Positions 45,403-55,599 are shown, counted from the first letter of the stretch. The stretch: DNA of 64,000 bases from Anaerococcus urinomassiliensis (GCF_900128425.1 NZ_LT635782.1:1490689-1554688), one strand, 5' to 3'. A program made the numbers and translations. The notes: generated by a model not told the origin, from the sequence alone.

Positions 45403-46878
45403 TTAGCCTCCAATTACAAGGCTATCATAGGAGGACACTATTTTTCTTGCCTTTATTTCTATGTCAGCTTCTTTTTTATCGGTTTTCACTATATCTAATA
45501 CATCAAGTTCTTTCTTAGTGTTAGAATAGTTATTTAAGATATCAACTATTTTATCAACATCCTTATCTTTGTTAAGCTCTACTAATTCTATGAACTTCTT
45601 TGGGTTAGAGGTAAAGTATTTATCGAAGATGTTTTTTAAATCAGGATGACTTTTTAAGGCGAGAGAATTACGAATTGCACCTGGTTTGCGTGCTAATGAT
45701 TTTAGGTAATGAGTGATGTCAATGCTATATTCATTAGCACCATCTTTTCTTTTATGAACGGCTAGAAGTTTATCATTTACATATATTTTAATTTCCCTAG
45801 CATAAGCTCTAACAAGAACAGTTTTTCCTACCATGTAATCTGGTAGTGAATACTTGTTTTTATCAACTTGTATTAAAGAATACTTATCTACCTTAGCAAA
45901 AGATACTTTTGATAGTTCATAAGTAGGTCTTAGGACTAGAAGGTGTTTCTTTTCCTCATTAATCTTAGAGTCCTTATTTAACTGGATAAGTTTAGAATTT
46001 AAGTACTCTTGTGCTTGATCAATTGAATCAAACTCGTATTTTTCACAAAAAGCATTCTTTCTAATTATCCTAACACTTCCTTCAACATGACCTTTTTCAT
46101 TTCCTGAAAAACAATTGGTTACATTGACTGAAAAGCCATAGTAGTTGGCAAACTCTATTAATCTTGGGTTAAGTTCTTTTTCATTTCTACCTATGAACTT
46201 ACTAACAACATTTCTCATATTATCATAGACTATTTCTCTATACATTCCTCCAATCATATTAAAAAATCTTACTTGTGAATCAAAGAATACATCTTGATTT
46301 TGACTTGTGTATAGATAAGCCCATCTAAAATTAGATGCTGGGGAACTCATAACAGCCATATTTAAACTAACAAGTTTGCCATCGATTACAAGCTTAAGTT
46401 CACCAAAGTCATATTCTAACCTATCAGCAAAATCATATACTTGCTTAATGAAGCATTCTTTAGAAGCTTCTCTTTTCTTTCTAACATAAACTGCTATTGA
46501 AGGATAAGATATATCAAAACCCTTATCAACAATCATCTTATGAATCTGAACAACGCTTAAAGCTTGCTTATGATTACCCAAGATAGAATCCTTTCTTTTC
46601 TCACTTTCTAAAATCTGATCAAGATACTCATCTACTTCTTTTGTATATTTGATCTTCTTTCTATTAGAAGAATCGTAGGAAGGCGCCTTGGCAATTTCTT
46701 CTTGAACTAATGCTCTATCTAAATTAGGATTATCTAAATTCTTAACATCTTCCTGGTACTTATTCCAATATTTAGCTACAGTCTTCCTATTAATCTTAAG
46801 TATTCTAGATACTTCTCTATTTGAATATCCTTGATTTTTAAGTCTTATTATTGCATTCTTATCCATTAATTTAATCAC
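45403..46878 (-). CDS. istA: IS21-family transposase IstA (copy B)
   Basis: Identical in predicted sequence to IstA of copy A (491 residues, all three DDE residues present). Confidence 0.93.
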   Translation of the reverse strand: MIKLMDKNAIIRLKNQGYSNREVSRILKINRKTVAKYWNKYQEDVKNLDNPNLDRALVQEEIAKAPSYDSSNRKKIKYTKEVDEYLDQILESEKRKDSILGNHKQALSVVQIHKMIVDKGFDISYPSIAVYVRKKREASKECFIKQVYDFADRLEYDFGELKLVIDGKLVSLNMAVMSSPASNFRWAYLYTSQNQDVFFDSQVRFFNMIGGMYREIVYDNMRNVVSKFIGRNEKELNPRLIEFANYYGFSVNVTNCFSGNEKGHVEGSVRIIRKNAFCEKYEFDSIDQAQEYLNSKLIQLNKDSKINEEKKHLLVLRPTYELSKVSFAKVDKYSLIQVDKNKYSLPDYMVGKTVLVRAYAREIKIYVNDKLLAVHKRKDGANEYSIDITHYLKSLARKPGAIRNSLALKSHPDLKNIFDKYFTSNPKKFIELVELNKDKDVDKIVDILNNYSNTKKELDVLDIVKTDKKEADIEIKARKIVSSYDSLVIGG

Positions 46879-47257
46879 CTCACATACCTCCGTACCTATA
46901 CTTTACATACGGAGTACAAACTAAAACAAGTGGACCATTTTTCGATTAGAATTAATCGATTATTGGACCACTTTTAGTTTATCATTTACATTGTAAAATT
47001 TTAAATGAAGCTGGATTGATCGATTACTATAGTGCTCAATATGCTGATAACTCATTATACTTTTTTTCAGTTGGTTCATTAACTTGGGAAGGACATGATT
47101 TTTTAGATAAAATTAGAGAAGATACTACATGGAATAATGTCAAGAAGATAATTAAAGATAAAGCTCTGCCATTTACATTAGAAGTTACTAAAACCATCGC
47201 CACAGATTTGTTGGCAGTTTCGATGAAAGCAGCATTAAACTTATAAATGATAAAAAA

Positions 47258-47296
47258 CAAAAAAGCAACTAGGATTTTCTCTTAGTTGCTTTTTGT
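47258..47296 (+). terminator. Bidirectional terminator at the island end
   Basis: AAAAAGCAACTA and TAGTTGCTTTTT arms around a short loop. It ends the DUF2513 gene on the plus strand and could also stop guaA readthrough into the island. Confidence 0.8.
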
Positions 47297-47337
47297 ATTC
47301 CTTGAAAATTATTCTTCAGGTGACCAATTTCTAAAAT

Positions 47338-47358
47338 TTGCAAGCATTTTGCAAGCAT
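47338..47358 (+). repeat. Island-end tandem repeat, right copy
   Basis: Two TTGCAAGCAT units separated by one base, same orientation as 28874-28894, about 48 bases inside the guaA junction. Confidence 0.55.
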
Positions 47359-47405
47359 AGCAGTTGCAAAACGGCTATTTATAAGGCTTTAAAGTCTGTT
47401 TTTAA

Positions 47406-47417
47406 CTACTCCCATTC
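47406..47417 (-). other. att core in the guaA 3' end
   Basis: The minus strand GAATGGGAGTAG is the last four codons of guaA (E-W-E-stop) and matches 10 of 12 bases of the cores at 28.76 and 23.74 kb. The guaA 3' end is a well-known integration site for tyrosine-integrase elements. The island side starts immediately after it. Confidence 0.7.
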
Positions 47418-48938
47418 AATAGTTCCAGGTGGTTTTGAGGTTATATCATACACTACTCTACCAACTCCTGCTACTTCGTTTATCATTCTACTTGATAGGG
47501 TTTGGAGTAGGTCGAATGGTAGGTTGGATGCTTCTACTGTCATGGCGTCGGTGCTTTCTACTGCTCTTATTGCTATGACGTTTTCGTAGACTCTAGCGTC
47601 TCCTTTTACTCCTACTGTTTTGATTGGAGTCCATACTGTGAAGTATTGCCACACGTCTTCGACAAGTCCATAGTTTTTGATTTCTTCTCTTAGAATGGCA
47701 TCTGTTTCTCTTACTATTTCTAGTTTTTCTTCTGTGATATCGCCCATTACTCTAATTCCTAGTCCTGGTCCTGGGAATGGTTGGCGCCATACCATATCGT
47801 GTGGTACTCCTATGGATTCTCCTAGGGCGCGTACTTCATCTTTGAAGAGGTCTCTTAGGGGTTCTACTAGTCCTTCAAAGAGCATATCTTCTGGTAAACC
47901 GCCGACGTTGTGGTGGCTTTTGATGACGCTTGCTTTGTCTTTTCCAGATTCTATAACGTCTGGATAGATTGTTCCTTGGACTAGATATTTGGCATCTCCA
48001 AATTCTTTGGCTTCTCTTTCGAATACTTCTACGAAGTGGTTGCCTATGATTTTTCTTTTTGTTTCTGGGTCATCCACTCCTTTTAGTAGGTCCAAGAATT
48101 CCTTTGCTGCGTCTACTTTTTTTACCCTTAGTCCTAAGTTTTTGTAAGTTTCCATGACTTCTTCAGCTTCGTTTTTGCGAAGTAGACCGTGGTCTACAAA
48201 TACGCATTGGAGATTATCTCCTATAGCTTTTGATACTATGGTTGCTGCTACTGAGGAGTCTACTCCGCCTGATAGAGCACAGATCATTTTTTCGCCAGAG
48301 TATTTTTCCTTGATTTCTTCTATCATTTTTTTAGCATAATCGTCCATTTTCCATGTTTGCTCAGCTTTGCATATGTTTAGGACAAAGTTTGCTATCATGA
48401 TTTTGCCGTATTCTGAGTGGACTACTTCCGGGTGAAATTGGACTGCATAGATGTCTTTGTCTTTGTTTTCCATTCCAGCTACTGGGCAGTTTAGGGTCCA
48501 TGCTGTTTTCTTAAAGCCTTCAGCAATTTTACTTACTCTGTCTCTATGGTTCATCCATATGGTTGATTCTTGTGGAACATTTTGGAAAAGGCTTGAATTT
48601 TTGTCTACAAATAGTGGAGTTTTGCCGTATTCACCGTTTTTTGGTGTTTCGATTTCTCCACAAAAGATATGGTTGATGTATTGGAGTCCATAACAAATAC
48701 CAAGTATTGGCACTCCAAGTTCAAATATTTTCTTATCTGCTCTGAGACTTTGTGCATCGTTTACTGATTGTGGTCCACCTGTGAGTATTATGCCTGCTAG
48801 TCCCTCTAAGTCCAGGGAAGCTATGTCTACATCACATGGGTGTAGCTCGGCGTATACTCCAAGTTCTCTGACCCTTCTTACGATTAGTTGGTCTGTTTGG
48901 CCCCCAAAGTTTAGGACAATAATTTTGTTTAAGCTCAT
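47406..48938 (-). CDS. guaA: GMP synthase (glutamine-hydrolysing)
   Basis: A 510-residue complete GMP synthase converting XMP to GMP with glutamine and ATP. It has an N-terminal class I amidotransferase domain (GICYGLQYINH, catalytic Cys about 82; FHPEVVHSEYG) and an ATP-pyrophosphatase domain (CALSGGVDSSVAATI, about 221), ending in the usual dimerisation domain and GTIEWE. Element insertion at its 3' end keeps the stop and the C-terminus intact. It is the last gene of the chromosomal run. Confidence 0.97.
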   Translation of the reverse strand: MSLNKIIVLNFGGQTDQLIVRRVRELGVYAELHPCDVDIASLDLEGLAGIILTGGPQSVNDAQSLRADKKIFELGVPILGICYGLQYINHIFCGEIETPKNGEYGKTPLFVDKNSSLFQNVPQESTIWMNHRDRVSKIAEGFKKTAWTLNCPVAGMENKDKDIYAVQFHPEVVHSEYGKIMIANFVLNICKAEQTWKMDDYAKKMIEEIKEKYSGEKMICALSGGVDSSVAATIVSKAIGDNLQCVFVDHGLLRKNEAEEVMETYKNLGLRVKKVDAAKEFLDLLKGVDDPETKRKIIGNHFVEVFEREAKEFGDAKYLVQGTIYPDVIESGKDKASVIKSHHNVGGLPEDMLFEGLVEPLRDLFKDEVRALGESIGVPHDMVWRQPFPGPGLGIRVMGDITEEKLEIVRETDAILREEIKNYGLVEDVWQYFTVWTPIKTVGVKGDARVYENVIAIRAVESTDAMTVEASNLPFDLLQTLSSRMINEVAGVGRVVYDITSKPPGTIEWE

Positions 48939-48956
48939 TTATACTTCCTATCTTTT

Positions 48957-49775
48957 TTAATTTTCTTCGCCAAATTGTGACTTGTAATAGCTTTCGATTT
49001 CTGTTGCTGTTTGTTCTATAGTGTTGTTGGTTACGTCTATGACCTTGCAATCCAAGTCTTTGAAAACTTCCTTGGCATAGGCTAGTTCTGCTTGGATTCT
49101 CTGGTCTTTGTAGTATACTGAGTTGCCTATAAGACCCAATTCCAAGGTCCTAGACTCTCTTATGTCAGCAAGTTTGTCTGGATCTATGATTAGTCCAATT
49201 ATCCTTCTTGGATCAACTTCAAATATTTCTTGAGGCAATCTAGATTCTGGTACCAAAGGCAAATTTGAAACCTTGTAGTTTTTGGTTGATAAAATCATTG
49301 TTGTTGGAGTTTTGCTGGTTCTGCTTACTCCAAGTAAAACTATATCAGATTTTAAGTATCCCCTAGGATCCTTGCCATCGTCGTATTGGATGGCAAATTC
49401 TATCGCTTCTATCATATTGAAATAATCTTGAGATAGGGCACGAGTGAGGCCTGGTTCTCTGACAGCCTTTTTGCCTGTGATTTTTTCAAACTTTTCTATG
49501 CCAAAGTCCAAGATATCTAAGACTTCGATATTGTTTTTTACAGAAAGCTCTCTTAGGTATTGTGCTAGGTCATAATCTGCTATCGTTTGGACTATCAGAG
49601 AATATTCCGGAATTTCTTTAATGATTTCGTCGATTTCGTCCTTGCTTCTGATATCAGGACGTCTTATAATCCTTGTCTCAAGATCTGGAAACTGAGTTGT
49701 TACTGATTTTAGGTAGGTGTTTGCAGTCTCACCTGTCGAGTCACTAATTATTATAATAGTTAGACAATCTTGCAT
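48957..49775 (-). CDS. PPDK regulatory protein (PSRP, bifunctional kinase/pyrophosphorylase)
   Basis: A 272-residue DUF299/PSRP protein: DSTGETANTYLKSV near the N-terminus and the P-loop LLGVSRTSKTPTTMIL (about 149-164). It switches pyruvate phosphate dikinase on and off by ADP-dependent phosphorylation and phosphate-dependent dephosphorylation. It lies between glyS and guaA, a common Firmicutes neighbourhood for glyQS. Confidence 0.9.
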   Translation of the reverse strand: MQDCLTIIIISDSTGETANTYLKSVTTQFPDLETRIIRRPDIRSKDEIDEIIKEIPEYSLIVQTIADYDLAQYLRELSVKNNIEVLDILDFGIEKFEKITGKKAVREPGLTRALSQDYFNMIEAIEFAIQYDDGKDPRGYLKSDIVLLGVSRTSKTPTTMILSTKNYKVSNLPLVPESRLPQEIFEVDPRRIIGLIIDPDKLADIRESRTLELGLIGNSVYYKDQRIQAELAYAKEVFKDLDCKVIDVTNNTIEQTATEIESYYKSQFGEEN

Positions 49776-49784
49776 ACATATCTC

Positions 49785-51848
49785 CTATCTTACAATTTCG
49801 TTTACGTCAAATACCTTTTTTATTCTCTTAGCCAAGACGTTTAGCATAGCTAATCTTGTTGATTTTAAGGCCTCATCTTCTACATTTATCATTGTATTGT
49901 CTAGGTAGTTATTACCAATTGCACCTGTTTTAGCAAGAAGCTCTAGTTCATTTTTGTAATCATCATTTGTTGCAAGACCATTTTCAGGAAGATTTACTAT
50001 TTCTTCATAGAATTCTTTTTCCAAATCATTTTCGAGAATATTTGTGTCAATATTTGTGTCGTTAGAATTCTTAGTTAGATTAATTATTCTTGTGAAATAC
50101 TCTAAATCTCTATCATTATCTTTGATAAAATCACTTACTGCTTTGACTTTTTGGTCTATCTTTAGGATGTTGGAATCGCTTGTGTTAATCACAGCATTTA
50201 CAACATCGTATCTATAGCCTTCATCAATAAGCATATTTTTTAGCCTGTCTTTGATAAAGTCAAGGGTCTTTTGCATGGTTTGGTCATAGTCAAATGCAAG
50301 ACCATTTTTCTCTGTATAAACTATAAGAGCATCGTTTACTAACGCTTTTAAATCTACGTTTATATTGTTTGCCAAGATAATATTGATAAATCCAAGGGCT
50401 GCTCTTCTTAGGGCAAATGGGTCTTGGCTACCTGTTACATATTTTTCTATGGCGTATAGGCCTACAATTGAGTCCATCTTGTCAGCAAGGGATAGGACTA
50501 TGCCTACCATTGATTCTGGTAGGTCGTCATTTGCTGATTTTGGCTTGTATTGTTCTTCTATGGCATTGGCTACTCTTTGGTCTTCTCCAGATGCTTTAGC
50601 GTAAATCTTGCCCATAGTTCCTTGTAGTTCTGTAAACTCGACTACCATTTTTGTAACTAGGTCTGCTTTTGCTAGGTAGGAGGCACGAGCTAGATCTTCT
50701 TTGATGTCATCTCCAAGATTTAGTTCTTGTTGGAATTTTTCTGTTAATTCCACTAGTCTTTGGGTCTTTTGGTACATGGAACCTAAGCCTTCAAAGAATG
50801 TTAGACTCTTCAATTCTTCTACGTATTCTTCTAAGTTTTTATTTGTATCTTGTTCGTAGAAGAACTTGGCATCTTCAAGCCTTGCCACCAATACTTTTTT
50901 GTTTCCTTCTACTACATTTTCACTGTGGTTGTCATCGCCATTTCTTACCAGCATAAAGTATGGCATAAGATTTTTGTTTTCATCAAGCATTGGGAAATAT
51001 CTTTGGTGATCTTTCATTGGTGTTACTATGACTTCCTTTGGAAGTGATAGATATTTTTGGTCGATATCTCCAATTAGTACTGTTGGATATTCTACTATGT
51101 TTATAACTTCATCAAGTAGGGCCTCATCTTTCATGTACTCCCCACCCTTTTCCATATCGTGTTTATTTAGGCCACGAAGGATGATGTCTCTTCTTTCCTT
51201 GTAAGGAAGGATTACATAGTTTTCTTTTAGTAGTTTTTCATAGTTTTCGATTTTGTCTATCTCAATATGGTCAGATCCAAGGCTTCTGTGTCCTTTTGTG
51301 ACATTGGATACTCTTATGCCTTCTGCATCAAAGTCTAGAATTTGATCATCTAGGATAGACACAAAGTATCTGATTGGCCTAGCCCATCTGATTGATTTGC
51401 CTCCCCAGCGCATAGACCTATTAAATGAAATAGATTTTACTAGGTCATAGACATTTTCTTTGAGTACATCTGCTACTGATTTGCTCTCTTCTTCTTTTTC
51501 TATGAAGATATAGTCAGAGCCTTTGAAGTCTTTTACTATGACATCAGAAAGTTCTGCCTTTTGTCCTCTAAGAAAGCCCAATAGTGGCTTAGTAGGTTCT
51601 CCATTTTCATCATAGGCAATCTTTGCATTAGGACCTTTGACTGAAATCTTCTCCCTAGATTCATTGGCATTTACATTTTCTATAAATATGGCAAATCTTC
51701 TAGGAGTTGATTCTACCCTTACTTGATCGTAAGTAAGTTTATTTTCTTCTAATAATTTTTCAAATTTTTCCTTTAGTTGACTCTTTGTCTTGTCAATATA
51801 ATCTGAAGGTATCTCTTCTACACCGATTTCTAATAAGTATCTACTCAT
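49785..51848 (-). CDS. glyS: Glycyl-tRNA synthetase beta subunit
   Basis: A 687-residue beta subunit with family-typical [15 protein letters not shown] start, [17 protein letters not shown] and [13 protein letters not shown] blocks, and a C-terminal HD-like/anticodon-binding region ([20 protein letters not shown], then [12 protein letters not shown]). It pairs with GlyQ. ATG 51848 is chosen over 51851 for better spacing to AAAGG. It overlaps the glyQ end by 8 nt. Confidence 0.95.
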   Translation of the reverse strand: MSRYLLEIGVEEIPSDYIDKTKSQLKEKFEKLLEENKLTYDQVRVESTPRRFAIFIENVNANESREKISVKGPNAKIAYDENGEPTKPLLGFLRGQKAELSDVIVKDFKGSDYIFIEKEEESKSVADVLKENVYDLVKSISFNRSMRWGGKSIRWARPIRYFVSILDDQILDFDAEGIRVSNVTKGHRSLGSDHIEIDKIENYEKLLKENYVILPYKERRDIILRGLNKHDMEKGGEYMKDEALLDEVINIVEYPTVLIGDIDQKYLSLPKEVIVTPMKDHQRYFPMLDENKNLMPYFMLVRNGDDNHSENVVEGNKKVLVARLEDAKFFYEQDTNKNLEEYVEELKSLTFFEGLGSMYQKTQRLVELTEKFQQELNLGDDIKEDLARASYLAKADLVTKMVVEFTELQGTMGKIYAKASGEDQRVANAIEEQYKPKSANDDLPESMVGIVLSLADKMDSIVGLYAIEKYVTGSQDPFALRRAALGFINIILANNINVDLKALVNDALIVYTEKNGLAFDYDQTMQKTLDFIKDRLKNMLIDEGYRYDVVNAVINTSDSNILKIDQKVKAVSDFIKDNDRDLEYFTRIINLTKNSNDTNIDTNILENDLEKEFYEEIVNLPENGLATNDDYKNELELLAKTGAIGNNYLDNTMINVEDEALKSTRLAMLNVLAKRIKKVFDVNEIVR

Positions 51849-52725
51849 CATTATCCTTTCTTAGAAGAGGGTATCCTTGCTCTTCTCTGATTTCTAAATA
51901 TCTTTGTGCAACCTTACTGCTCACATCACGAACTCTTTTGATATAGTGGCTTCTTTCAGATACTGAAATGGCCCCTTTTGCATCTAGAGTATTAAAGGTG
52001 TGGCTGGTTTTTAGGACATTGTCATAGGCTGGATATATGAGGCCTAGGTCAATGAGTCTGTTTGCTTCCTTTTCGTAAATATCAAATAATTCCATCAAAA
52101 GATCACTATCAGCATCTTCAAATGAATACTTTGAATTCTCATATTCTGCTTGTTTGAAGACATCTCCATATGTCAAGTTCTCTGACCATTTGATGTCATA
52201 AACACTTTCTACATTTTGTAGGTACATGCAAAGTCTTTCTAGGCCAATGGTAATCTCTCCACTTTCAATCTCGCAGTTGATGCCTCCAACTTGTTGGAAA
52301 TAAGTAAATTGGGTGATTTCCATACCATCAAGCCATACTTCCCAACCAAGGCCCCAAGCTCCTAGAGTTGGTGATTCCCAGTTGTCCTCTACAAAACGGA
52401 TGTCGTGTTCTTTTGGATCAATGCCTATGGTTTCTAGGCATTTAAGGTATAGGTCTTGGATATTTTCTGGTGTTGGTTTCAAGAGCACTTGGAGTTGATG
52501 ATGTTGGTAGAGCCTATTTGGGTTTTCACCATAGCGACCATCTGCTGGACGGCGGCTTGGCTCAACATAAACAACTGACCATGGTTCTGGGCCAAGAGCC
52601 CTTAGGAAGGTGTGAGGGTTCATAGTTCCTGCACCTTTTTCTGTATCGTAAGAAAACATAACCGAGCAGCCAGCTTCTATCCAATACTGTTCTAGTTTTA
52701 GTATTAAATCTTCAAAATAAAGCAT
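51841..52725 (-). CDS. glyQ: Glycyl-tRNA synthetase alpha subunit
   Basis: A 294-residue catalytic subunit: [58 protein letters not shown] and [12 protein letters not shown] are all standard. ATG 52725 has AAAGGAATT ahead; a longer frame overlaps recO. No T-box leader is present, because the gene sits directly behind recO. Confidence 0.96.
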   Translation of the reverse strand: MLYFEDLILKLEQYWIEAGCSVMFSYDTEKGAGTMNPHTFLRALGPEPWSVVYVEPSRRPADGRYGENPNRLYQHHQLQVLLKPTPENIQDLYLKCLETIGIDPKEHDIRFVEDNWESPTLGAWGLGWEVWLDGMEITQFTYFQQVGGINCEIESGEITIGLERLCMYLQNVESVYDIKWSENLTYGDVFKQAEYENSKYSFEDADSDLLMELFDIYEKEANRLIDLGLIYPAYDNVLKTSHTFNTLDAKGAISVSERSHYIKRVRDVSSKVAQRYLEIREEQGYPLLRKDNDE

Positions 52726-52726
52726 A

Positions 52727-53491
52727 TTAATTCCTTTCGAAAGCTTTCTTATACACCCAGTCAATAGATGAAAATCTAGCTATTTCAAGCTTATCTAGGG
52801 TGTAGTCAATAATTAGCTTAGTCATTTTGTCCACTGATTTGACTAAGTTTACAGAAGAAAGTTCTTCTGAATTTGTATATAATAATTTTTTAAGGTAGAC
52901 AAATTCTTCTTTTGTAAGAAAAATTTTATCATAAATCTGGTATTTGTCATCGGAACAAATCAAAGAGGCTTGACTATTGGAAAAATACAAGTCCTCATTT
53001 TTAATCTTTTTCCCACAAACACCGCAAGTTGATAGATTTGGCTTAAATCCTGAAAATGATATATATTTCAAAAGAAAGGCCAAGAAAATATTTAACTGGT
53101 TTTCTCTTGCATTTTCAAAGGCCAAAAAACTATTATTCAAGAGCCTATAGACCACATCAATTTGAGTTTGGTCTATAGTCCTTAATAAAAGGTCTGCTAT
53201 GGCCGACTTATACAATATCACATCAAAATTTTTGTTAGACTTATTGTAGGCATTGATAAGGCTAATTTCCTTAAGGCCATAAAAGTCCTTGCCAGACTTA
53301 TAGAGGTTAACGTTGACCTTGGCAAAGCGCCTACTTGTAGCAGATGATTTGTTTTTTCCATTGATTCCCTTGGCTATTATGGAAATTTTACCGTATTCCC
53401 TGGTGAAAACTTCCAAGATTTTGCTTGTTTCCTTGTAGGGGAATTCTCTTAGGATAAATCCTGTCACATCTGATAGGTCATTTGTAGCCAA
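52727..53491 (-). CDS. recO: DNA repair protein RecO
   Basis: About 254 residues: an N-terminal OB fold ([34 protein letters not shown]) and a C-terminal domain with a zinc site (CGVCGKK ... LICSDD). RecO loads RecA on gaps with RecR. No ATG fits well. Plausible starts are TTG 53491 (GGTGG 6 nt upstream) or GTG 53467; the frame opens as far as a TTG at 53533 inside era. It overlaps era by 14 nt with the start chosen. Confidence 0.85.
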   Translation of the reverse strand: MATNDLSDVTGFILREFPYKETSKILEVFTREYGKISIIAKGINGKNKSSATSRRFAKVNVNLYKSGKDFYGLKEISLINAYNKSNKNFDVILYKSAIADLLLRTIDQTQIDVVYRLLNNSFLAFENARENQLNIFLAFLLKYISFSGFKPNLSTCGVCGKKIKNEDLYFSNSQASLICSDDKYQIYDKIFLTKEEFVYLKKLLYTNSEELSSVNLVKSVDKMTKLIIDYTLDKLEIARFSSIDWVYKKAFERN

Positions 53492-54359
53492 ATCTATCCA
53501 CCATTTTTTCTTTTTTACGCCAATCTTTTTCAACCTTGACCCATAGCTTTAAATTGACCTTTGAGTCTAGGAAGGTCTCGATCTCTTTTCTAGCTTCCAT
53601 GCCGATTTTTTTGACCATAGATCCCCCCTTGCCGATGACAATTTCCTTGTGAGAATTCCTTTCAACTATGATTGTAGCATCAATATCAATAAGTCTCTTG
53701 TTTTCTCTTTCTTTGAAATTATCTATGCGAACGGCTATGCCATGAGGAACTTCTTCGCTTAGGTTATTTAGAGCCTTTTCACGAATTATTTCTGATACAA
53801 TAAAGCGTTCGCTCTTATCAGTTATCATATCCCTATCGTAATAGGCTGGCCCCTCATCTAGCATGGACTTGATAGCTTCTATGTAAGCCTTGACATTTTT
53901 ATCTTCTAGTGCTGAAATCCCAATAATTTGATCAAACATATCCATGGCTTGGTATTTTTCTTTGATTTGGTCAAGTTCATCTTCCCTTAATAAGTCAACT
54001 TTGTTTATGACTAGGATTTTAGGAAGGCGAATTCTTTCAAGCATAGCTATAATCTCTTTATCAAGCCTACCGATTTCTAAGGAATTATCCACTACAAAGG
54101 TAACTATATCCGATTCTTTCAAGCTTTCTTCTGAAAATTCAAAGAGTTTTTCTTGAAGCTTGTTGGATGGGGTTTGGATACCTGGTGTGTCGATAAATAT
54201 GATTTGGCTTTCCTCATCGTTATATATTATTTGTATTTTATCTCTGGTAGTTTGGGCCTTGTTGGAAATTATAGAAATCTTCTCACCCAAGATCTTGGCC
54301 ATAAGGGTTGATTTGCCAACATTGGCTCTGCCTACTACTGATATAAATCCTGATTTCAT
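53478..54359 (-). CDS. era: GTPase Era
   Basis: A 293-residue GTPase: G1 GRANVGKSTLMAKI, G2/G3 region TRDKIQI and DTPGIQTPSN, G4 NKVDL, and a C-terminal KH domain (IVERNSHKEIVIGKGGSMVK). It acts in 16S rRNA/30S maturation. It overlaps cdd by 4 nt. Confidence 0.96.
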   Translation of the reverse strand: MKSGFISVVGRANVGKSTLMAKILGEKISIISNKAQTTRDKIQIIYNDEESQIIFIDTPGIQTPSNKLQEKLFEFSEESLKESDIVTFVVDNSLEIGRLDKEIIAMLERIRLPKILVINKVDLLREDELDQIKEKYQAMDMFDQIIGISALEDKNVKAYIEAIKSMLDEGPAYYDRDMITDKSERFIVSEIIREKALNNLSEEVPHGIAVRIDNFKERENKRLIDIDATIIVERNSHKEIVIGKGGSMVKKIGMEARKEIETFLDSKVNLKLWVKVEKDWRKKEKMVDRFGYK

Positions 54360-54757
54360 ATATCTTTTAAGTCCTCATTTGAAAAACTATATGGCAAAAG
54401 TTCTTCTATTGTGTATTCTTTGTAATCATCTATAGAATTTGCTATTACAATTTTTGTATCAGAATCTGCAAATTCTCTGATGAATTGCCTGCAAACTCCA
54501 CAAGGAAAAGTATCCTTGCTATCGCCATTTATGACAATATAGGAAAAGTCTCTTTCACCATTGCTGATGGCCGCACTCATTGCTGATCTTTCGGCACAAA
54601 GACTTGGTGAATATGCAGCATTTTCAATATTTACTCCCTTATATATAGAGCCTGACTTAGTCTTTACTACTGATGAAACCCTAAAATGTGAATAGGGAGA
54701 GTAGGAGTTTTCCTTGTTGTCTAGGGCAATTTGTATTAATTTTTTAATCTCGTTCAT
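54356..54757 (-). CDS. cdd: Cytidine deaminase
   Basis: A 133-residue enzyme with zinc-binding motifs CAERSAMSAAISNGE (about 52) and PCGVCRQFIREF (about 87). It deaminates (deoxy)cytidine in pyrimidine salvage. It overlaps both neighbours by 4 nt. Confidence 0.95.
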   Translation of the reverse strand: MNEIKKLIQIALDNKENSYSPYSHFRVSSVVKTKSGSIYKGVNIENAAYSPSLCAERSAMSAAISNGERDFSYIVINGDSKDTFPCGVCRQFIREFADSDTKIVIANSIDDYKEYTIEELLPYSFSNEDLKDI

Positions 54758-55599
54758 GAAAATATCCCAAATATAGCCATAGCCATGGATGTACCAAGTA
54801 TGGCTCCTCTTATTATTTCTGGTATGGAGTGAATGTCAGCTTCATACCTACTTTCTGCAACTATAACAGCAATACCTGCAAACATTAGCCTTACTAGTGG
54901 TTCATCTACCAAGAGAATGCCTATGGTAGCAATACAAAATGCCAGCGAAGTATGTCCACTAACAAAGCCACCCTTAAAGGCTGTCCCATGTCCTTCATAG
55001 AAAACACCCTTTAAAAATATAGTAACTACAATAACCAAGGCTATGGTAATGACTGCCAAATGTGATGGTCTTCTAGTAATTCTTGCAAAAACCGAATTGT
55101 AAAAGTCCAAAAATTTGTCAAAAAATATCATATATGCAACAAAAAGTGCATTTAAGGCTGCTATAAAGGTTGCAGCAGCTGACAGGTCCTTACTAGCCTT
55201 GGCAAAGGACGAATACTTGCCTCCACTGGCTAGGTTTACTGCCTGTTCAATGGAAGTGTTCAAAAGTTCAAATCCTAGGACAAAGCAAACTGCAAATACT
55301 AAAGTGATCATCTCAACCCTAGATAGGTTAAAAAATAATGATCCTACAAGAAGTATGGCTAGTATCAGCAAGTGGAATTTCATATTTTTCTCATGGTTGA
55401 TAGCCCAAACCAAGCCCTCATAGGCATAGTCAAAGCCTTTTAGGAACTTTTGCCCATGGGAAAGTTCTTCTTTTTCAAAATTCCTCTCATGCAATTCTTG
55501 CTGGGCAGCTTCTTTCTTATCTTCTTCTCTGCGCCACTCCTCTAATATTTCATTTTTTAATTCTTCTTTTAGAAGATCTCTGTCAGTCTTATTATTCAT
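54754..55599 (-). CDS. Fused undecaprenol kinase (DgkA)-PAP2 phosphatase
   Basis: A 281-residue fusion. After a 45-residue charged tail, a DgkA-type kinase domain (about 48-155) has GLVWAINHEKNMKFH and the signature ELLNTSIEQAVNLAS, then AKASKDLSAAATF. A PAP2 phosphatase domain (about 160-281) follows, with RRP, GGFVSGHTSLAF (about 212) and ESRYEADIHSIPE (about 250), the catalytic phosphatase triplet, with Glu in place of the usual final Asp. It probably recycles undecaprenol/undecaprenyl phosphate carriers for wall synthesis. It overlaps ybeY by 8 nt. Confidence 0.88.
   Translation of the reverse strand: MNNKTDRDLLKEELKNEILEEWRREEDKKEAAQQELHERNFEKEELSHGQKFLKGFDYAYEGLVWAINHEKNMKFHLLILAILLVGSLFFNLSRVEMITLVFAVCFVLGFELLNTSIEQAVNLASGGKYSSFAKASKDLSAAATFIAALNALFVAYMIFFDKFLDFYNSVFARITRRPSHLAVITIALVIVVTIFLKGVFYEGHGTAFKGGFVSGHTSLAFCIATIGILLVDEPLVRLMFAGIAVIVAESRYEADIHSIPEIIRGAILGTSMAMAIFGIFS

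Larger units (their letters stand above)
44543..46990 (-). mobile_element. IS21-family insertion sequence, copy B (inverted)
   Basis: 2448 bp, the reverse orientation of copy A, with the same TGTAAATG...CATTTACA ends and its own 5-bp target duplication TTGTA (44538-44542 and 46991-46995). The encoded proteins are identical to those of copy A, so the two are recent. Confidence 0.95.
44419..47246 (+). pseudogene. DUF2513 protein gene, split by IS21
   Basis: The first 41 codons start at TTG 44419 behind CAGGAGG (LKRDMDLCRKILFKIEEQYI). They end at the IS at 44542 and continue from 46996 (KILNEAGLIDYYSAQYADNS, then GSLTWEGHDFLDKIREDTTW). With the IS and one TTGTA duplication removed, the frame is continuous, about 124 codons, and matches the DUF2513 family of short helix-turn-helix-like proteins found with prophage and element repressors. 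Function unknown; destroyed by the insertion. Confidence 0.85.

Noticed and set aside
38028..46990. A single composite transposon made of both IS copies
   Set aside because: Each copy has its own, different target duplication and splits a different gene, so they inserted independently.
51700..52900. T-box riboswitch expected before glyQS
   Set aside because: glyQ follows recO with no leader space. No T-box-like stem or anti-terminator was seen.
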